Below, piece after piece: positions 1 to 11,500 of a stretch of 64,000 nucleotides of DNA. The stretch is from Hymenobacter ruricola (GTDB lineage Bacteria > Bacteroidota > Bacteroidia > Cytophagales > Hymenobacteraceae): NCBI RefSeq assembly GCF_015694525.1, contig NZ_JADQDM010000002.1, forward strand, positions 558,001-622,000, in the 5' to 3' direction. Each line of letters opens with the position of its first letter. Positions within the stretch are counted from its first letter, which is position 1. The notes below the pieces were generated by a model. It did not search any database, was not told the DNA's origin, and saw only the letters and a program-made list of their open reading frames with translations. The translations under genes were made by a program, and so were the position numbers.

Positions 1-19
1 AGCGCGGCGGGCCGGCAAC

Positions 20-310
20 TTGTGCCCGGTGGGTGGCGGCCGGCTGGCGGAGCGTGTCGGAACCGTGGCGGAGCGTCTCGGAGGCTTGGCGGAGCGTCTC
101 GAAACGTTGGCGCATTGCCTCGGAGCGATGGCGCACTATCTCAAAACCGTGGCGCAACGTCCAAAACGGTGGCCCACCACCTCGGAACCGTGGCCCGCCA
201 CCTCAGAGCGATGGCGCACTATCTCGGAGCGATGGCGCACTATCTCGGAGCGATGGTGCACTATCTCGGAGCGATGGTGCACTATCTCGGAACCGCGGCC
301 CAACGGCTGA
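20..310. repeat. 21-bp minisatellite upstream of aspartate kinase
   Basis: A degenerate tandem array with a 21-nt period fills the gene-free first 300 bases. The last copies (about 208-290) are nearly identical and read CTCGGAGCGATGGYGCACTA plus T. Earlier copies keep the CTCGGA and GTGGC/GTGGCG blocks but diverge elsewhere. Because 21 is a multiple of three, several frames stay open and produce repetitive ORFs (for example repeated SERWRTI) on both strands; I do not regard these as proteins. A related 21-bp array lies at about 32496-32710. Confidence 0.85.
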
Positions 311-337
311 GAAAAGCGCATTTGCAGCCGGGGGCCC

Positions 338-345
338 TACTTTTG
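338..345 (+). promoter_or_regulatory. -7 box TACTTTTG of aspartate kinase
   Basis: TACTTTTG matches the Bacteroidota -7 consensus TAnnTTTG and ends only 6 nt before the chosen ATG, so transcription would begin at or next to the start codon (leaderless or nearly so). A TTTG at 321-324 is closer than the usual 19-21 nt spacing, so the -33 element is uncertain. Confidence 0.45.
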
Positions 346-351
346 GGGCCT

Positions 352-1656
352 ATGGAAGAATTGCAAGGGCTTCAGGTGTACAAATTCGGGGGCGCGTCGG
401 TGAAGGACGCGGCGGCCATTCTCAACCTCTGCCGCATCGTGCGGGACTTTGGGCCGCAGGGGCCGCTGGTGGTGGTGGTGTCGGCGATGGGCAAAACGAC
501 CAATGCGCTGGAGGAGATTTATGATTTGGCGTACCGGGGGGAAGATTATTCGGCGCAATTGGGGGCAGTGGAAGCTTACCATCATCGGGCTGCAACCGAA
601 CTGCACTCCTATTTTGCGCAGCCTGATGATACGATGGTGACCCAACTCCCCAATTATTTTCAGGAGTTGCACCAGACGTTGCAATCCATTAATTCGGTAG
701 GTAGCTACGATGAAGGCTACGACCAAGTCGTGAGCTTTGGAGAGTCCTTATCGGCCTATTTGGTAACGTGGGCATTGGGCAATGCCCTACCCAAGCAGGT
801 GCTTTACAACGGCGCCCTGGTGGCTACGGATACTACTTGGCGAGAAGGTCGCGTTGACTGGGTCAAGACCGAAGAGCGGACCCAAGAAGCTCTGCACGGT
901 TTACTCAATGACTGGAGAGGGCGCGTTATGGTCACTGAGGGATTTGTGGGTCAAGTCCAAGTTGATGGTTTTACTAGCACCACCACCCTAGGCCGCGAGG
1001 GCTCCGACTATACGGCCGCCATCCTGGCCTACTGCCTGCGGGCCGAGCGCGTGACCATCTGGAAAGACGTGGCGGGCCTGCTCAACGCCGACCCCAAAAT
1101 CTTCCCGGACACGGTGCGCTACCCCGAAATCAGCTACCGCGAAACCATTGAAATGGCGTACTACGGCGCGTCGGTGATTCACCCGAAGACGCTGAAGCCG
1201 CTGGCCGACCGGGGCATCCCGCTGTACGTGAAGTCGTTTTTGGACCCCGCGGCGGCGGGCACCGTCATTCACGAGTGCCAGCACCCGGCGCTGGCCCCGG
1301 CCTTTATTCGCAAAACCGACCAGTGCCTGCTGTCCTTCGCCAGCAAGGATTTTTCGTTTATCTCGGAAGAAAACCTGGCGGTGATTTTCAGTGCGCTGGC
1401 GCAGGCCAAGCTCAAGATTAACGTGATGCAGAACTCGGCCATCAGCTTCTCGGTGTGCGTCGATTTTTCGGAGCGGCGGGTGCACCAGCTGCTCGATTTG
1501 TTGCGCGAGCAGTTCACGTTGCACTACAACACCGGGTTGATGCTTTTCACCATCAAAAACTACGACGCGGCCAGCATTCAGCAGCTGACTACGGGGCGGG
1601 CGCTGCTGCTGGAGCAGCGCACCCGCAGCACGTTTCAATTCGTGTGCAAGGCGTAG
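352..1656 (+). CDS. lysC: Aspartate kinase (monofunctional)
   Basis: Predicted to phosphorylate L-aspartate, the first step toward lysine, threonine and methionine. The 434-residue protein has the N-terminal nucleotide/aspartate motif KFGGAS at residues 11-16 and the GREGSDYTAA substrate loop near residue 213. A C-terminal ACT-type region (about 300-434) follows, where amino-acid feedback would act. No homoserine dehydrogenase domain is fused. I chose ATG 352 because the family starts a few residues before KFGGAS; the open frame extends upstream to base 22 only through the 21-bp minisatellite. The TAG stop lies inside the following inverted repeat. Bases about 540-1000 are visibly richer in A+T at synonymous sites than the rest of the gene. 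Confidence 0.93.
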   Translation: MEELQGLQVYKFGGASVKDAAAILNLCRIVRDFGPQGPLVVVVSAMGKTTNALEEIYDLAYRGEDYSAQLGAVEAYHHRAATELHSYFAQPDDTMVTQLPNYFQELHQTLQSINSVGSYDEGYDQVVSFGESLSAYLVTWALGNALPKQVLYNGALVATDTTWREGRVDWVKTEERTQEALHGLLNDWRGRVMVTEGFVGQVQVDGFTSTTTLGREGSDYTAAILAYCLRAERVTIWKDVAGLLNADPKIFPDTVRYPEISYRETIEMAYYGASVIHPKTLKPLADRGIPLYVKSFLDPAAAGTVIHECQHPALAPAFIRKTDQCLLSFASKDFSFISEENLAVIFSALAQAKLKINVMQNSAISFSVCVDFSERRVHQLLDLLREQFTLHYNTGLMLFTIKNYDAASIQQLTTGRALLLEQRTRSTFQFVCKA

Positions 1657-1731
1657 CGCGGACTTTGTAGTCCGCGTCCCCGCGCCGTTTTTTCCTTCTC
1701 TCACCAACGCGGACTACAAAGTCCGCGCTAC
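1653..1731. repeat. REP-like inverted repeat, third family (GTAGCGCGGAC)
   Basis: Two perfect 24-bp arms (1653-1676 and 1708-1731), each itself nearly palindromic around CGCGGACT/AGTCCGCG. The first arm begins within the last codons of lysC, and its GTAG contributes the TAG stop. It fills most of the gap to the next gene. Only one copy of this family is seen in the window. Confidence 0.85.
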
Positions 1732-1740
1732 ATTTCCCTC

Positions 1741-2514
1741 ATGGAATTCCTACTCATCACCCCGCAGGCGCGGCCCGGCGTGGCCCTCGTGCAGCTCAAC
1801 CGGCCCAAGGAATTGAATGCCCTGAATGGCCAGTTAATCCGCGAAATCCGCGATGCCTTGCAAGCCCTCGATGCCGATGAGGCGGTGCGCGTGGTCATTA
1901 TTACGGGCAATGAGCGGGCCTTCGCGGCGGGGGCCGACATCAAGGAAATGGCCGGCAAGACGGCCGTGGATATGTTTCTGGACGACCGGTTTGCCACGCT
2001 GGAGCAGATTCGGCGGTTTCGCAAGCCGCTGATTGGGGCCGTGTCGGGGTTTGCGCTGGGCGGCGGCTGCGAGCTGGCCATGACCTGCGACCTGCTCGTG
2101 GCCTCGGAAACGGCACAGTTTGGGCAGCCCGAAATCCGCCTGGGCACCATGCCGGGTGCGGGCGGCACCCAGCGCCTGGCCCGCGCCGTGGGCAAGGCCA
2201 AAGCCATGGAAATGGTGCTCACCGGCGAGTTCATCTCCGCCCAGGAAGCCCACCGCCTGGGCTTGGTAAACCGGGTGGTGCCCGTGGGCCAATACCTGGA
2301 AGAAGCCTTCCGCCTGGCGGCTAGCATCGCGGCCATGAGCCCCGTGGCGGCCCGCCTGGCCAAGGAATCCATCAACCGCGTGTTTGAAACGCATTTGGAG
2401 GAAGGCTTGCATTTCGAGCGCAAGAATTTTTACCTCACCTTCGCTTCTGAGGACCAGAAAGAGGGCATGGCGGCTTTTGTGGAGAAGCGCAAGCCGGAGT
2501 TTAAGGGGCGGTAG
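1741..2514 (+). CDS. Enoyl-CoA hydratase / crotonase family
   Basis: Predicted to hydrate 2-trans-enoyl-CoA in fatty-acid beta-oxidation. The 257-residue length is normal for the family. The oxyanion-hole segment AAGADIKEM lies near residues 60-68, and GGGCELAM contributes the second oxyanion NH. Both catalytic glutamates appear to be kept, one in GQPEIRLG and one in AMEMVLTG. The gene stands alone between two inverted repeats; a thiolase of the same pathway lies far away at 53.3 kb. Exact substrate range is not determined by sequence. Confidence 0.9.
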   Translation: MEFLLITPQARPGVALVQLNRPKELNALNGQLIREIRDALQALDADEAVRVVIITGNERAFAAGADIKEMAGKTAVDMFLDDRFATLEQIRRFRKPLIGAVSGFALGGGCELAMTCDLLVASETAQFGQPEIRLGTMPGAGGTQRLARAVGKAKAMEMVLTGEFISAQEAHRLGLVNRVVPVGQYLEEAFRLAASIAAMSPVAARLAKESINRVFETHLEEGLHFERKNFYLTFASEDQKEGMAAFVEKRKPEFKGR

Positions 2515-2525
2515 AAAAGCTAAAA

Positions 2526-2580
2526 CAATTCAGCAGAACGTCATGTCTCGGCAAGCTCGACATGACGTTCTGCTGAATTG
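2526..2580. repeat. REP-like inverted repeat, family A, copy 1
   Basis: Perfect 22-bp arms (2526-2547 and 2559-2580) with an 11-nt loop. The arms contain the family core AACGTCATGTC. It lies between the hydratase stop and the peroxiredoxin start. Confidence 0.9.
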
Positions 2581-5500
2581 TGCGTATACGCCGAACCATT
2601 CCCCTAAAAACACAGACATGGCAGTACTCGTCGGCAAGCGCGCCCCATCCTTTAAAGCCACCGCCGTCATCGACGGCACCTTCGAAGAAGACTTTTCGCT
2701 GGACCGCTACCTGGGCAAAAAGCACGTGCTTTTCTACTTCTATCCCGCCGATTTCAGCCGGGTGTGCCCCACCGAAATCCTGGCGTTCCAGGACCGGCTG
2801 GAGGAGTTTGAGAAGCGCGGCGTGGCCGTGGTGGGCTGCTCCACCGATACCCAATACGCCCACCTGGCCTGGGAGCTGATGCCGCGCGACAAGGGCGGCA
2901 TTGCGGGCGTGAAGTACCCGCTAGTGGCTGATGCCACCAAAACCATTTCGGCGAATTACGACGTGCTGGGCGGCCACTACGACTACAACGAAGCGGGCGA
3001 AATGACCTTTGCGGGCTCGCCCCTGGCCTACCGCGGGCTGTTTCTCATCGACCGCGACGGCATTGTGCGCCACCAGCTCGTGAACGACCGGCCGCTGGGC
3101 CGCAGCCTCACCGAAGCCCTGCGCATGATTGACGCCCTGCAACATTTCGAGAAAAACGGCGAAGCCTGCCCGGCCGACTGGCAGGAAACCAAAGAGGCCT
3201 AAACCCGGCCGCGGCCGAAGCATGAGCACATTCGCGTAATTTTGGGGCTTGCTATTCCTGTATAACATCGGCCTGGGCCTCTATGGCCTGTTGCTGCGCC
3301 TGCTGGCGCCGTTTGTGCCCAAGGCGGCGGCGTGGGTGAACGGCCGGCGCGGCCTGCTGGCGCACATTCGCCAGACGCTGGGCGCGGATGCCGCGCCGCG
3401 GGTGTGGTTCCACTGCGCTTCGCTGGGCGAGTTTGAGCAGGGCCGGCCGCTGCTGGAAGCGTATAGAAAAGCCCACCCCGATACCAAGCTGGTGCTCACG
3501 TTTTTCTCCCCCTCGGGCTACGAAATCCGCAAAAACTGGCCGGGCGCCGACTACATTTTTTACCTGCCGCTGGACACGCGCGGCAACGCCCGGGCTTTTC
3601 TCGATGCGGTGCAGCCCCGGCTGGTGGTGTTTGTGAAGTACGAGTTCTGGTACCACTTCCTGACCGAGGCGCACCGGCGCGGCATTCCGGCGGTGGTGGT
3701 ATCGGCCATTTTCCGGCCCGAGCAGGTTTTCTTCAAGCCCTGGGGCAGTTTCTTTCGCCGAATTCTCACGCGTTTCGCGCACATTTTCACCCAAAATGAT
3801 ACCTCGGCGGCGCTGCTGCGGCAGCACGGCATTGGGCGGGTAAGCGTGGCCGGCGATACCCGCTTTGATACCGTGGTGGCCACGGCCGCCGCGGCGCCCC
3901 GGTCCCTGCCCGTGGTCGAAGCTTTTGTGGCCGACGGCGTGCCGGTGCTGGTGGCCGGCAGCCTGTGGCCGGCCGACTTGCCGACCCTGGCTCCGCTCCT
4001 GCACAACCACGCCGGGCGCCTGCGCACCATTGTGGCCACCCACGAAATAGACGAGCCCACGCTGCTGGCCGTGGAAAATGCCTTTCCGGACGAGGTAGTG
4101 CGCTATTCGCAGGCCCGGCCGGAATCCATCGCGCAGGCCCGCATTTTGCTCATCGACAACATCGGCCTGCTCAGCCAACTCTACCGCTTCGGGCACTACG
4201 CCTACATCGGCGGGGCTTTTGGCAAGGGCCTGCACAACACGCTGGAAGCCGCCGCCTTCGGGTTGCCCTTGTTTTTTGGTCCGAACTACCAGCGGTTTCA
4301 GGAAGCCGTGGACCTGGCGAAACTGGGCTTGGCCTTTCCGGTGGAAAATGCCGCCGAGCTGGCGGCCAAATTTGCGCCGCTTTGGAAAAGCGAGAAACAC
4401 CGCCTCAGCCTGCAGGACCAGTTGCTCGACTACGTGCACGGCCAGGCCGGCGCCACCCGCACCATCATGGCCGCGCTGCCCGGCCTCACTCCTGCCCCAT
4501 GACCCCAGAGCTTTCTGCCAGCGCCAGCCCGTTGCTGCACGGCATCGTCGTTAAGTCGACGGGTTCGTGGTACCTCGTGCGCGCCGCTTCGGGCCAGCTT
4601 TACCGCTGCCGGTTGCGGGGCAAATTCAAAATGAAAGGCCTGAAAGCCAGTAATCCGCTGGCCGTGGGCGACCAAGTCGATTTCACCGTAGAGGCGCAGG
4701 CCGAGGGCGCGGGCGTCATCTCCCACATCGCGCCGCGCCGCAACTACATCGTGCGCCGCTCGGTGCACAAAACCGGCCACGTGCACATTGTGGCGGCCAA
4801 CCTGGACCAGGCGCTGCTGGTGGTCACACTGGTGTCGCCGGCCACCTCGTTTGGGTTTATCGACCGATTTTTGGTCACGGCCGAGGCCTACCACATTCCC
4901 GTCACGCTGCTGTTCAACAAAACCGATTTGTACGACGAGAAAGGCTTCGAATACCAGGCCGAAATCGCGGGCATGTACGCCGGCCTGGGCTACCCCAGCC
5001 GCACCTGCGCCGCCAGCATCGGCGAGGGCGTGGCCCAAATCGACCAACTACTGGAAGGCAAGGTGAGCCTGCTGGCCGGCCATTCCGGCGTGGGCAAAAG
5101 CACGCTCATCAACGCCCTGGTGCCCGACCTCGACCTGAAAACCGCCGAAATCAGCGATTTTTCCGACAAGGGCGTGCACACCACCACCTTCGCCGAAATG
5201 CTGGAAGTGCGCCCTGGCACCTTCATCATCGACACGCCCGGCATCAAAGAACTCGGCCTCGTGGACCTGCCGCCCGCCGAACTGGCCGGCTACTTCCCCG
5301 AGTTCCGCGCCCTGCTGGGCCAGTGCCGCTACCACAACTGCCAGCACACCCACGAGCCCGGCTGCGCCGTGCGCGAAGCCGTGGACCAGGGCCGCATCGC
5401 CCTCCCCCGCTACGACAGCTACCTGAGCATGCTGGCCGGCGAGGACAACCGACATTAATGGCCTCTCGTCATTGCGAGGGCGCAGCCCGTGGCAATCCGT

Positions 5501-8500
5501 TCTGTAAAAGCCAGAAAAGGCCGGTAACCAGCAAGCCCCGGCACTGCGCAGTACCGGGGCTTTTTGATTGATTTTGTCACCATTTAAGGTTGGCCGCTGA
5601 GCACAGGACGGATTGCTGCGCTGCGCTCGCTCGCAAGGACAGGCGGAGCAGTCTACTTATTGAGCGGCAGCACCACGCCGTCAATCACGTGGGTGACGCC
5701 GTTGCTGGAAATCACGTCGGCGATTTGCACGGTGGCGGGGGCGTCTTTGCCGTTGCTAACCATCACTTTGCCGTCTTTCACCGAGATGTGCAGCTTTTCG
5801 CCGTTCACGGTGGTCAGTTCCTGGCCGTCTTTGAGGTCGGCGGCCACCAGCCGGCCGGGGATGACGTGGTAGGTGAGCACGCCTTTCAGGTTTTCTTTGC
5901 TGGCCGGGTCCATCAGGCCCGCCAGGGCGCCTTTGGGCAGCTTGTCGAAGGCGGCGTTGGTGGGGGCAAACACGGTGAAGGGGCCGGCGCCTTTCAGCGT
6001 TTCGACCAAGCCAGCCTGCTTCACGGCCGACACGAGGGTGCTCACGCTTTTGGCGTTCATGGCGTTGTCCACGATGTCTTTGTCGGCCGTCATGGCCACG
6101 CCATCCACCACCACGCCGCCGGGCTTGGCCATCCGGGCCGAGTCGCCGGCCAGGGCGGCGAGCGAGTCGGCGGGGTTGACGGTGCTGGCCGGCGTTTCGG
6201 TGGTCGCGGGCTTGTCGTTGCCACAACTGGCCATCAGAATGGTGGTAGCCAGCGCGGCCAGCAGGGGAGCAAAATGTCTTTTCATGAAAACGATTGTGTG
6301 AAAAAAAGCAGGAAGGGTATATGCCGATGTGGCGTTTGGGCTTACGAAGCAACTAGGCCGTAAGGTTGTTTCGGTACTGGCCGGTTTTCTTACCTTCGCG
6401 GCCCCGCCGGCAAGCGTTGCGGCGGGACAGTCATCCGTTAACCCGCAAATTTCGCCTCCCATGAAAACCGCAGAAATCCACACCAAGAAAGGCGTGATGA
6501 AGGTTGAGTTCTACGAGCAGGACGCTCCGAACACCGTCAAAAACTTCACCGACCTCGCCCAAAAGGGCTATTACGACGGCCTGAAATTCCACCGCGTCAT
6601 TCCGAATTTCGTCATCCAGGGCGGCTGCCCCAACACCCGCGAGGGCGCCAAAGGCACGCCCGGCACCGGTGGCCCCGGCTACATGATTAAGGACGAAGTG
6701 AAAGGCAACAACCAGTACCACGACCGCGGCGTGCTGAGCATGGCCAAGTCTTCGGCCCCGGACACGGGCGGCTCGCAGTTCTTCATCTGCCACTCGCGCG
6801 ACAACACCTCCCACCTCGACCGCGTGCATACGGTATTCGGCAAAGTAGTAGAGGGTCTGGACGTTATCGACCAGATTAAAGCCAACGACGAAATCGAGAA
6901 GATTGTGGTGAAAGAGGAATAGTCTTTCTTTCCATCATCCGGAACGCAGTGAAGGACCTTACCACGCTTAGCCGATTGCGCCAACGTGGTAAGGTCCTTC
7001 GCTGCGTTCCGGATGACGGGCATTACTTCTTCTCCGGCGTCGGGCTCTCGATTTCCTGCACCAGCTGCCCGTACCAGCCCTCGCCATACTTGCGAATGAG
7101 CGGCTCCTTGAGAAACTGATACACCTTCACGCCCAGCGAGCCACCGAATGTACAGGCCGGGTTGCAGATGCTCCACCGGTCATAATTCAGCGCGTCGAAC
7201 CCTTCGTATTTCGTAATGCGAATGGGGTAGAGGTGGCAGCTGATGGGCTTTTTGAACGTGGTGGCGCCCGCCAGATAGGCCTGCTCGATGCCGCATTTCA
7301 GGATGCCGCGCTCGTCGTAGAGCGCGTAGGCGCACTCCTTGTCGTCAATCGTGGTGGTGCTGAAGTCGCCTTCCCAGTCCTTAATGTACAGGCCCTGGGC
7401 GCGGATGGCCGCCTTGCCAGCCTCGTTGAGGAAAGGCTCGATGTTGGCGTATTCCTGCTCCAGAATCCGCAGCTCGGCTTCTTCCAGCGGCGCGCCGAGG
7501 TCGCCTTCCACGCAGCAGGCACCTTTGCAGGCTTCGAGGTTGCAGACAAAAAAGTTGTCGGCGATGTCGTCGGAGATGACCGTTTCTTGAATAATAATCA
7601 TTGGTTTCCAGAAGGAGGGCCGCAAAGATACCTCTTTGCGAAACGCTACCCGTTGTGCGTTGCGGTTAAAACCAGGGCCGTGATGCCGACGAGTAACAGC
7701 GAATGGGCGGCCAGCATTCCTTTTACCATCGCCGTTCGGTGGCCGACCAGATAGGCCAGAACCGTGACAACCGCCAGGCCCGCGCCAATAACCAGCGTAG
7801 CCAAGCCCGTGAAGAATGGCAGGCCGGGGTTGCACATGTCAGCCACTGGCACGAACTGGGCCAGTAGTGCGGTTCCGCCCAGGCCGAGGGCGTAGAAGAG
7901 CAGTACCCCCAATACCCCCCGTTGCAGTTGACTCATAGGATGAAGAATAGCCAAGCTCCAGGCACAAAAATGCAGTTGCTAAAGAACCGAAAGCGACCTA
8001 AATTTCTTAGTAGCTAAGGCGGCGCATTTCCGGGCGCATTTCCAAATGTAGTACCTTTGCCGCTATAGACCGGGGCTAGTTTTACTTGAATAATGGCATT
8101 AGATTATCTTTCCCTTCTGAACCCGTCGCAGGCCGCTGCGGTGCTCCAAATCGAAGGCCCGTGCATGATTATCGCGGGGGCTGGCTCGGGCAAAACCCGG
8201 GTGCTCACCTACCGCATCGCCAACCTGCTCGAAAAGGGCGTCGACCCGTTCAACATCCTCGCCCTCACCTTCACCAACAAGGCCGCCAAGGAAATGCGCG
8301 CCCGCGTGGAAAAGGTCGTCGGGCCCGCCGCCCGCAACCTTTGGATGGGCACCTTCCACTCGGTTTTTGCCAAAATCCTGCGCTCCGAAGCCGACAAAAT
8401 TGGCTACCCGCGCAGCTTCACCATCTACGACACCCAGGACTCGAAAACCCTGATTGGCCAGATTGTGAAAGAACTGGAATTGGACGACAAGCTCTACAAG

Positions 8501-11500
8501 CCGAGCCTGGTGCTGGGCCGCATTTCGGCCGCCAAAAACAAGCTGATTTCGGTGAACCAGTACCTGCACGACCCGGCCATCAAGGCCGACGACGAAGCGG
8601 CGCTGCGGCCCAAAATCGGGGTACTCTACCAGCAGTACCAGCAGCGCTGCTTCAAGGCCGGTGCCATGGATTTTGACGATTTGCTATTTAATACGAACGT
8701 ACTGTTTAAGGAACACACCGATATTCTGAATAAATACCAGAATATGTTCCGGTTTGTGATGGTGGACGAGTACCAGGACACCAACTATTCGCAGTATTTA
8801 ATTACGCGCAAGCTGGCGGCTAAAGAGCGGAATATCTGCGTGGTAGGTGATGATGCGCAGAGTATCTACGCCTTCCGCGGCGCGGATATTACCAACATCC
8901 TCAATTTCGAGAAGGATTATCCGGAATTGCAGGTATTTAAACTGGAGCAGAATTACCGCTCCACGAAAAATATCGTGTGGGCCGCTAATTCGGTGATTAA
9001 AAACAACCAGGCCCAGCTGCGCAAGGACGTTTATTCCGAAAACGAAGACGGCACGCTCATTGAAGTAATTAAAGCCGCTTCCGACAACGAGGAAGGCAAA
9101 CTGGTGGCCAATTCCATCTTCGAAGACAAGATGAACGGCCACTTGTCGTACGATAATTTTGCCATTCTCTACCGCACCAACGCGCAAAGCCGGGCGATGG
9201 AAGAAGCGCTGCGGAAATTAAATATTAAATACAAGATTGTTGGGGGCCTGAGCTTTTACCAGCGCAAGGAAATCAAGGATTTGGTGGCTTATTTGCGCCT
9301 GACCGTCAACCAGAACGACGAGCAGGCCTTGCGCCGGGTAATTAATTATCCAAAGCGCGGCATTGGCGACACCACCATCAGTAAATTAATTACCACCGCC
9401 GACGAGGCCAACCACACGCTGTGGGAAGTGGTGGCGCACGCCGACCAGTTCATGCCCGCGCGGGTATCGAACCCCGTGGTGGGCTTTGCCGAAAAAATCA
9501 AGAGCTACATGGTGGTGGCCGGCAAAGAAGACGCCTTTGAAGCGGCCAAGTTCATTGCCAAAAACTCCGGCATGCTGGAGGAGCTGTACGCCGACAAGAG
9601 CATCGAGGGTCTTTCCCGCTACGAGAACATCCAGGAGCTGCTCAACGGCATCAAGGAATACGTGGACGACCCCGAGCGCGAGGACAAAAGCCTGGCCGCG
9701 TTTCTGCAGGACATTGCCCTCGTGACGGATTCTGACCTGAAGGATGCCGCCCAGGAAGGCGAAGCCGTGACGCTGATGACCATTCACTCGGCCAAAGGCC
9801 TGGAATTCCGCAACGTGTACATCGTGGGCATGGAGGAAAACCTCTTCCCCAGCCAGATGATGATTACTTCGCGGGCTGACTTGGAAGAGGAGCGCCGGCT
9901 GTTTTACGTGGCCATTACGCGGGCTGAGAAAAAGCTGACTCTGAGCTACGCCACCTCGCGCTACCAGTGGGGAAACCTGCGCAGCTGCGAGAAAAGCCGC
10001 TTTCTCGACGAAATCGACCCGCAGTACGTCAACTTCAAGTTTGCGGCCGGGCCGGGCGAAGCCTCGCCGTTCCAGCACGTTTTTGAGCGGCGCTCGAACC
10101 TGATTCCAACCGCACCGCGTAAGGTGCAGGCCACGAAGTACGTGGCGCCCGCTGATTTTACGCCTTCGGACACATCCAAGCTGCAAGCCGGCCAGCGCGT
10201 GGAGCACGCCAAGTTTGGTTTCGGGGTGGTGAGCGCGCTCGAAACCCAGCAAGGCACCACCAAGGCCACCATCCTGTTCGAGGAAGTGGGCGAGAAAGTG
10301 CTGCTGCTGAGCTTTGCCAAGCTGCGGGTGCACTAGTGTTCCGTGACTGTCCAACTCAGTAGAACGTCATGCCGAGCGGAGCGAAGCATCTTGCCCGCCA
10401 CCACTAAACCTAACCTTTGGGTTCAATTGCGCGGTAAAGATGCTTCGCTGGCGCTCGGCATGACGTTCTGTTGGTGCAGAATGGCTGCCTGAACACTAGG
10501 CCCTATCTTTGGCCTGAGCCTCGCCCCCGGCGGCCTCCCCTATTGTTTTTTATGACCGACATCACCTCCCTGCCCTTCCACCTGCAACTGCTGGTGCGCG
10601 AATACGGGCACAGCACCTACCAGCTCATCCAGGGCCTGGCCCAGATTGAAGACGTGGCCGAGCGCACCCGGCGCGCCGGGCAGATTGTGCAGCTCATGCT
10701 GCGCCTGCAGCCGGCCCTGCGCGAGCTGCCCGAAGTGCAAACCCGCCTCTGGAATCACCTGCATGCCATGGCCGGCGAGGAAGTGGCCCTGGAAGCGCCT
10801 GTACCGCTGCGCAGCCTCACGGTGCGCACCGAAAAGCCGGCCCGCGTGCCCTACCCGCGCACCGCGCCCCGGCTGCGGGCCTACGGCGCCGGCATTGAAG
10901 CGCTGATTGCCAAAGCCCTCACGCTGGAAGACGCCACCGAGCGCGAGCAAGCCACCGTGCAGATTGGCCGCACCATGAAGTTTCTCTACCGCCAGCACAA
11001 CAAGGAAAACGCCAAGGACGTGACCATTCTGCGGCACCTGAGCGAGCTGTCGGGCGGGCAGCTGCGCCTCGACCCGGCCGTGGTGGACGCCGAAAACCTG
11101 TTCGAGATGCCGGCGGGCACCGGGCGCACGCCGGCTTTCATCGTGCCTCAGCCGGCGCAGCAGCGCGAGGGCCGCGACCGGCGCGACGGCCGCGACAACC
11201 GCGGGAATGGCAACGGCTTCGGGGGCAAAAACGGCAAGAAGCGCAAGAAAGGCCGCAGCCAGGAGCCCCAGCAGCCGCCCCAGTAACTTATTTCTAGGAA
11301 CGTCATGTCGAGCGCAGCCGAGACATCTCGCGTGCCGCAGTAATCCAATCGACAGGAGTAGTGGCGGCAGGCGAGATGTCCCGGCTGCGCTCGACATGAC
11401 GTTCTGGATTACCAGAATACTTAACACCCAAGCACATGGCTGCATTTGAAGTACGCGGCGGCAAACAGCTGCGCGGCGAAATCACGCCCCAGGGCGCCAA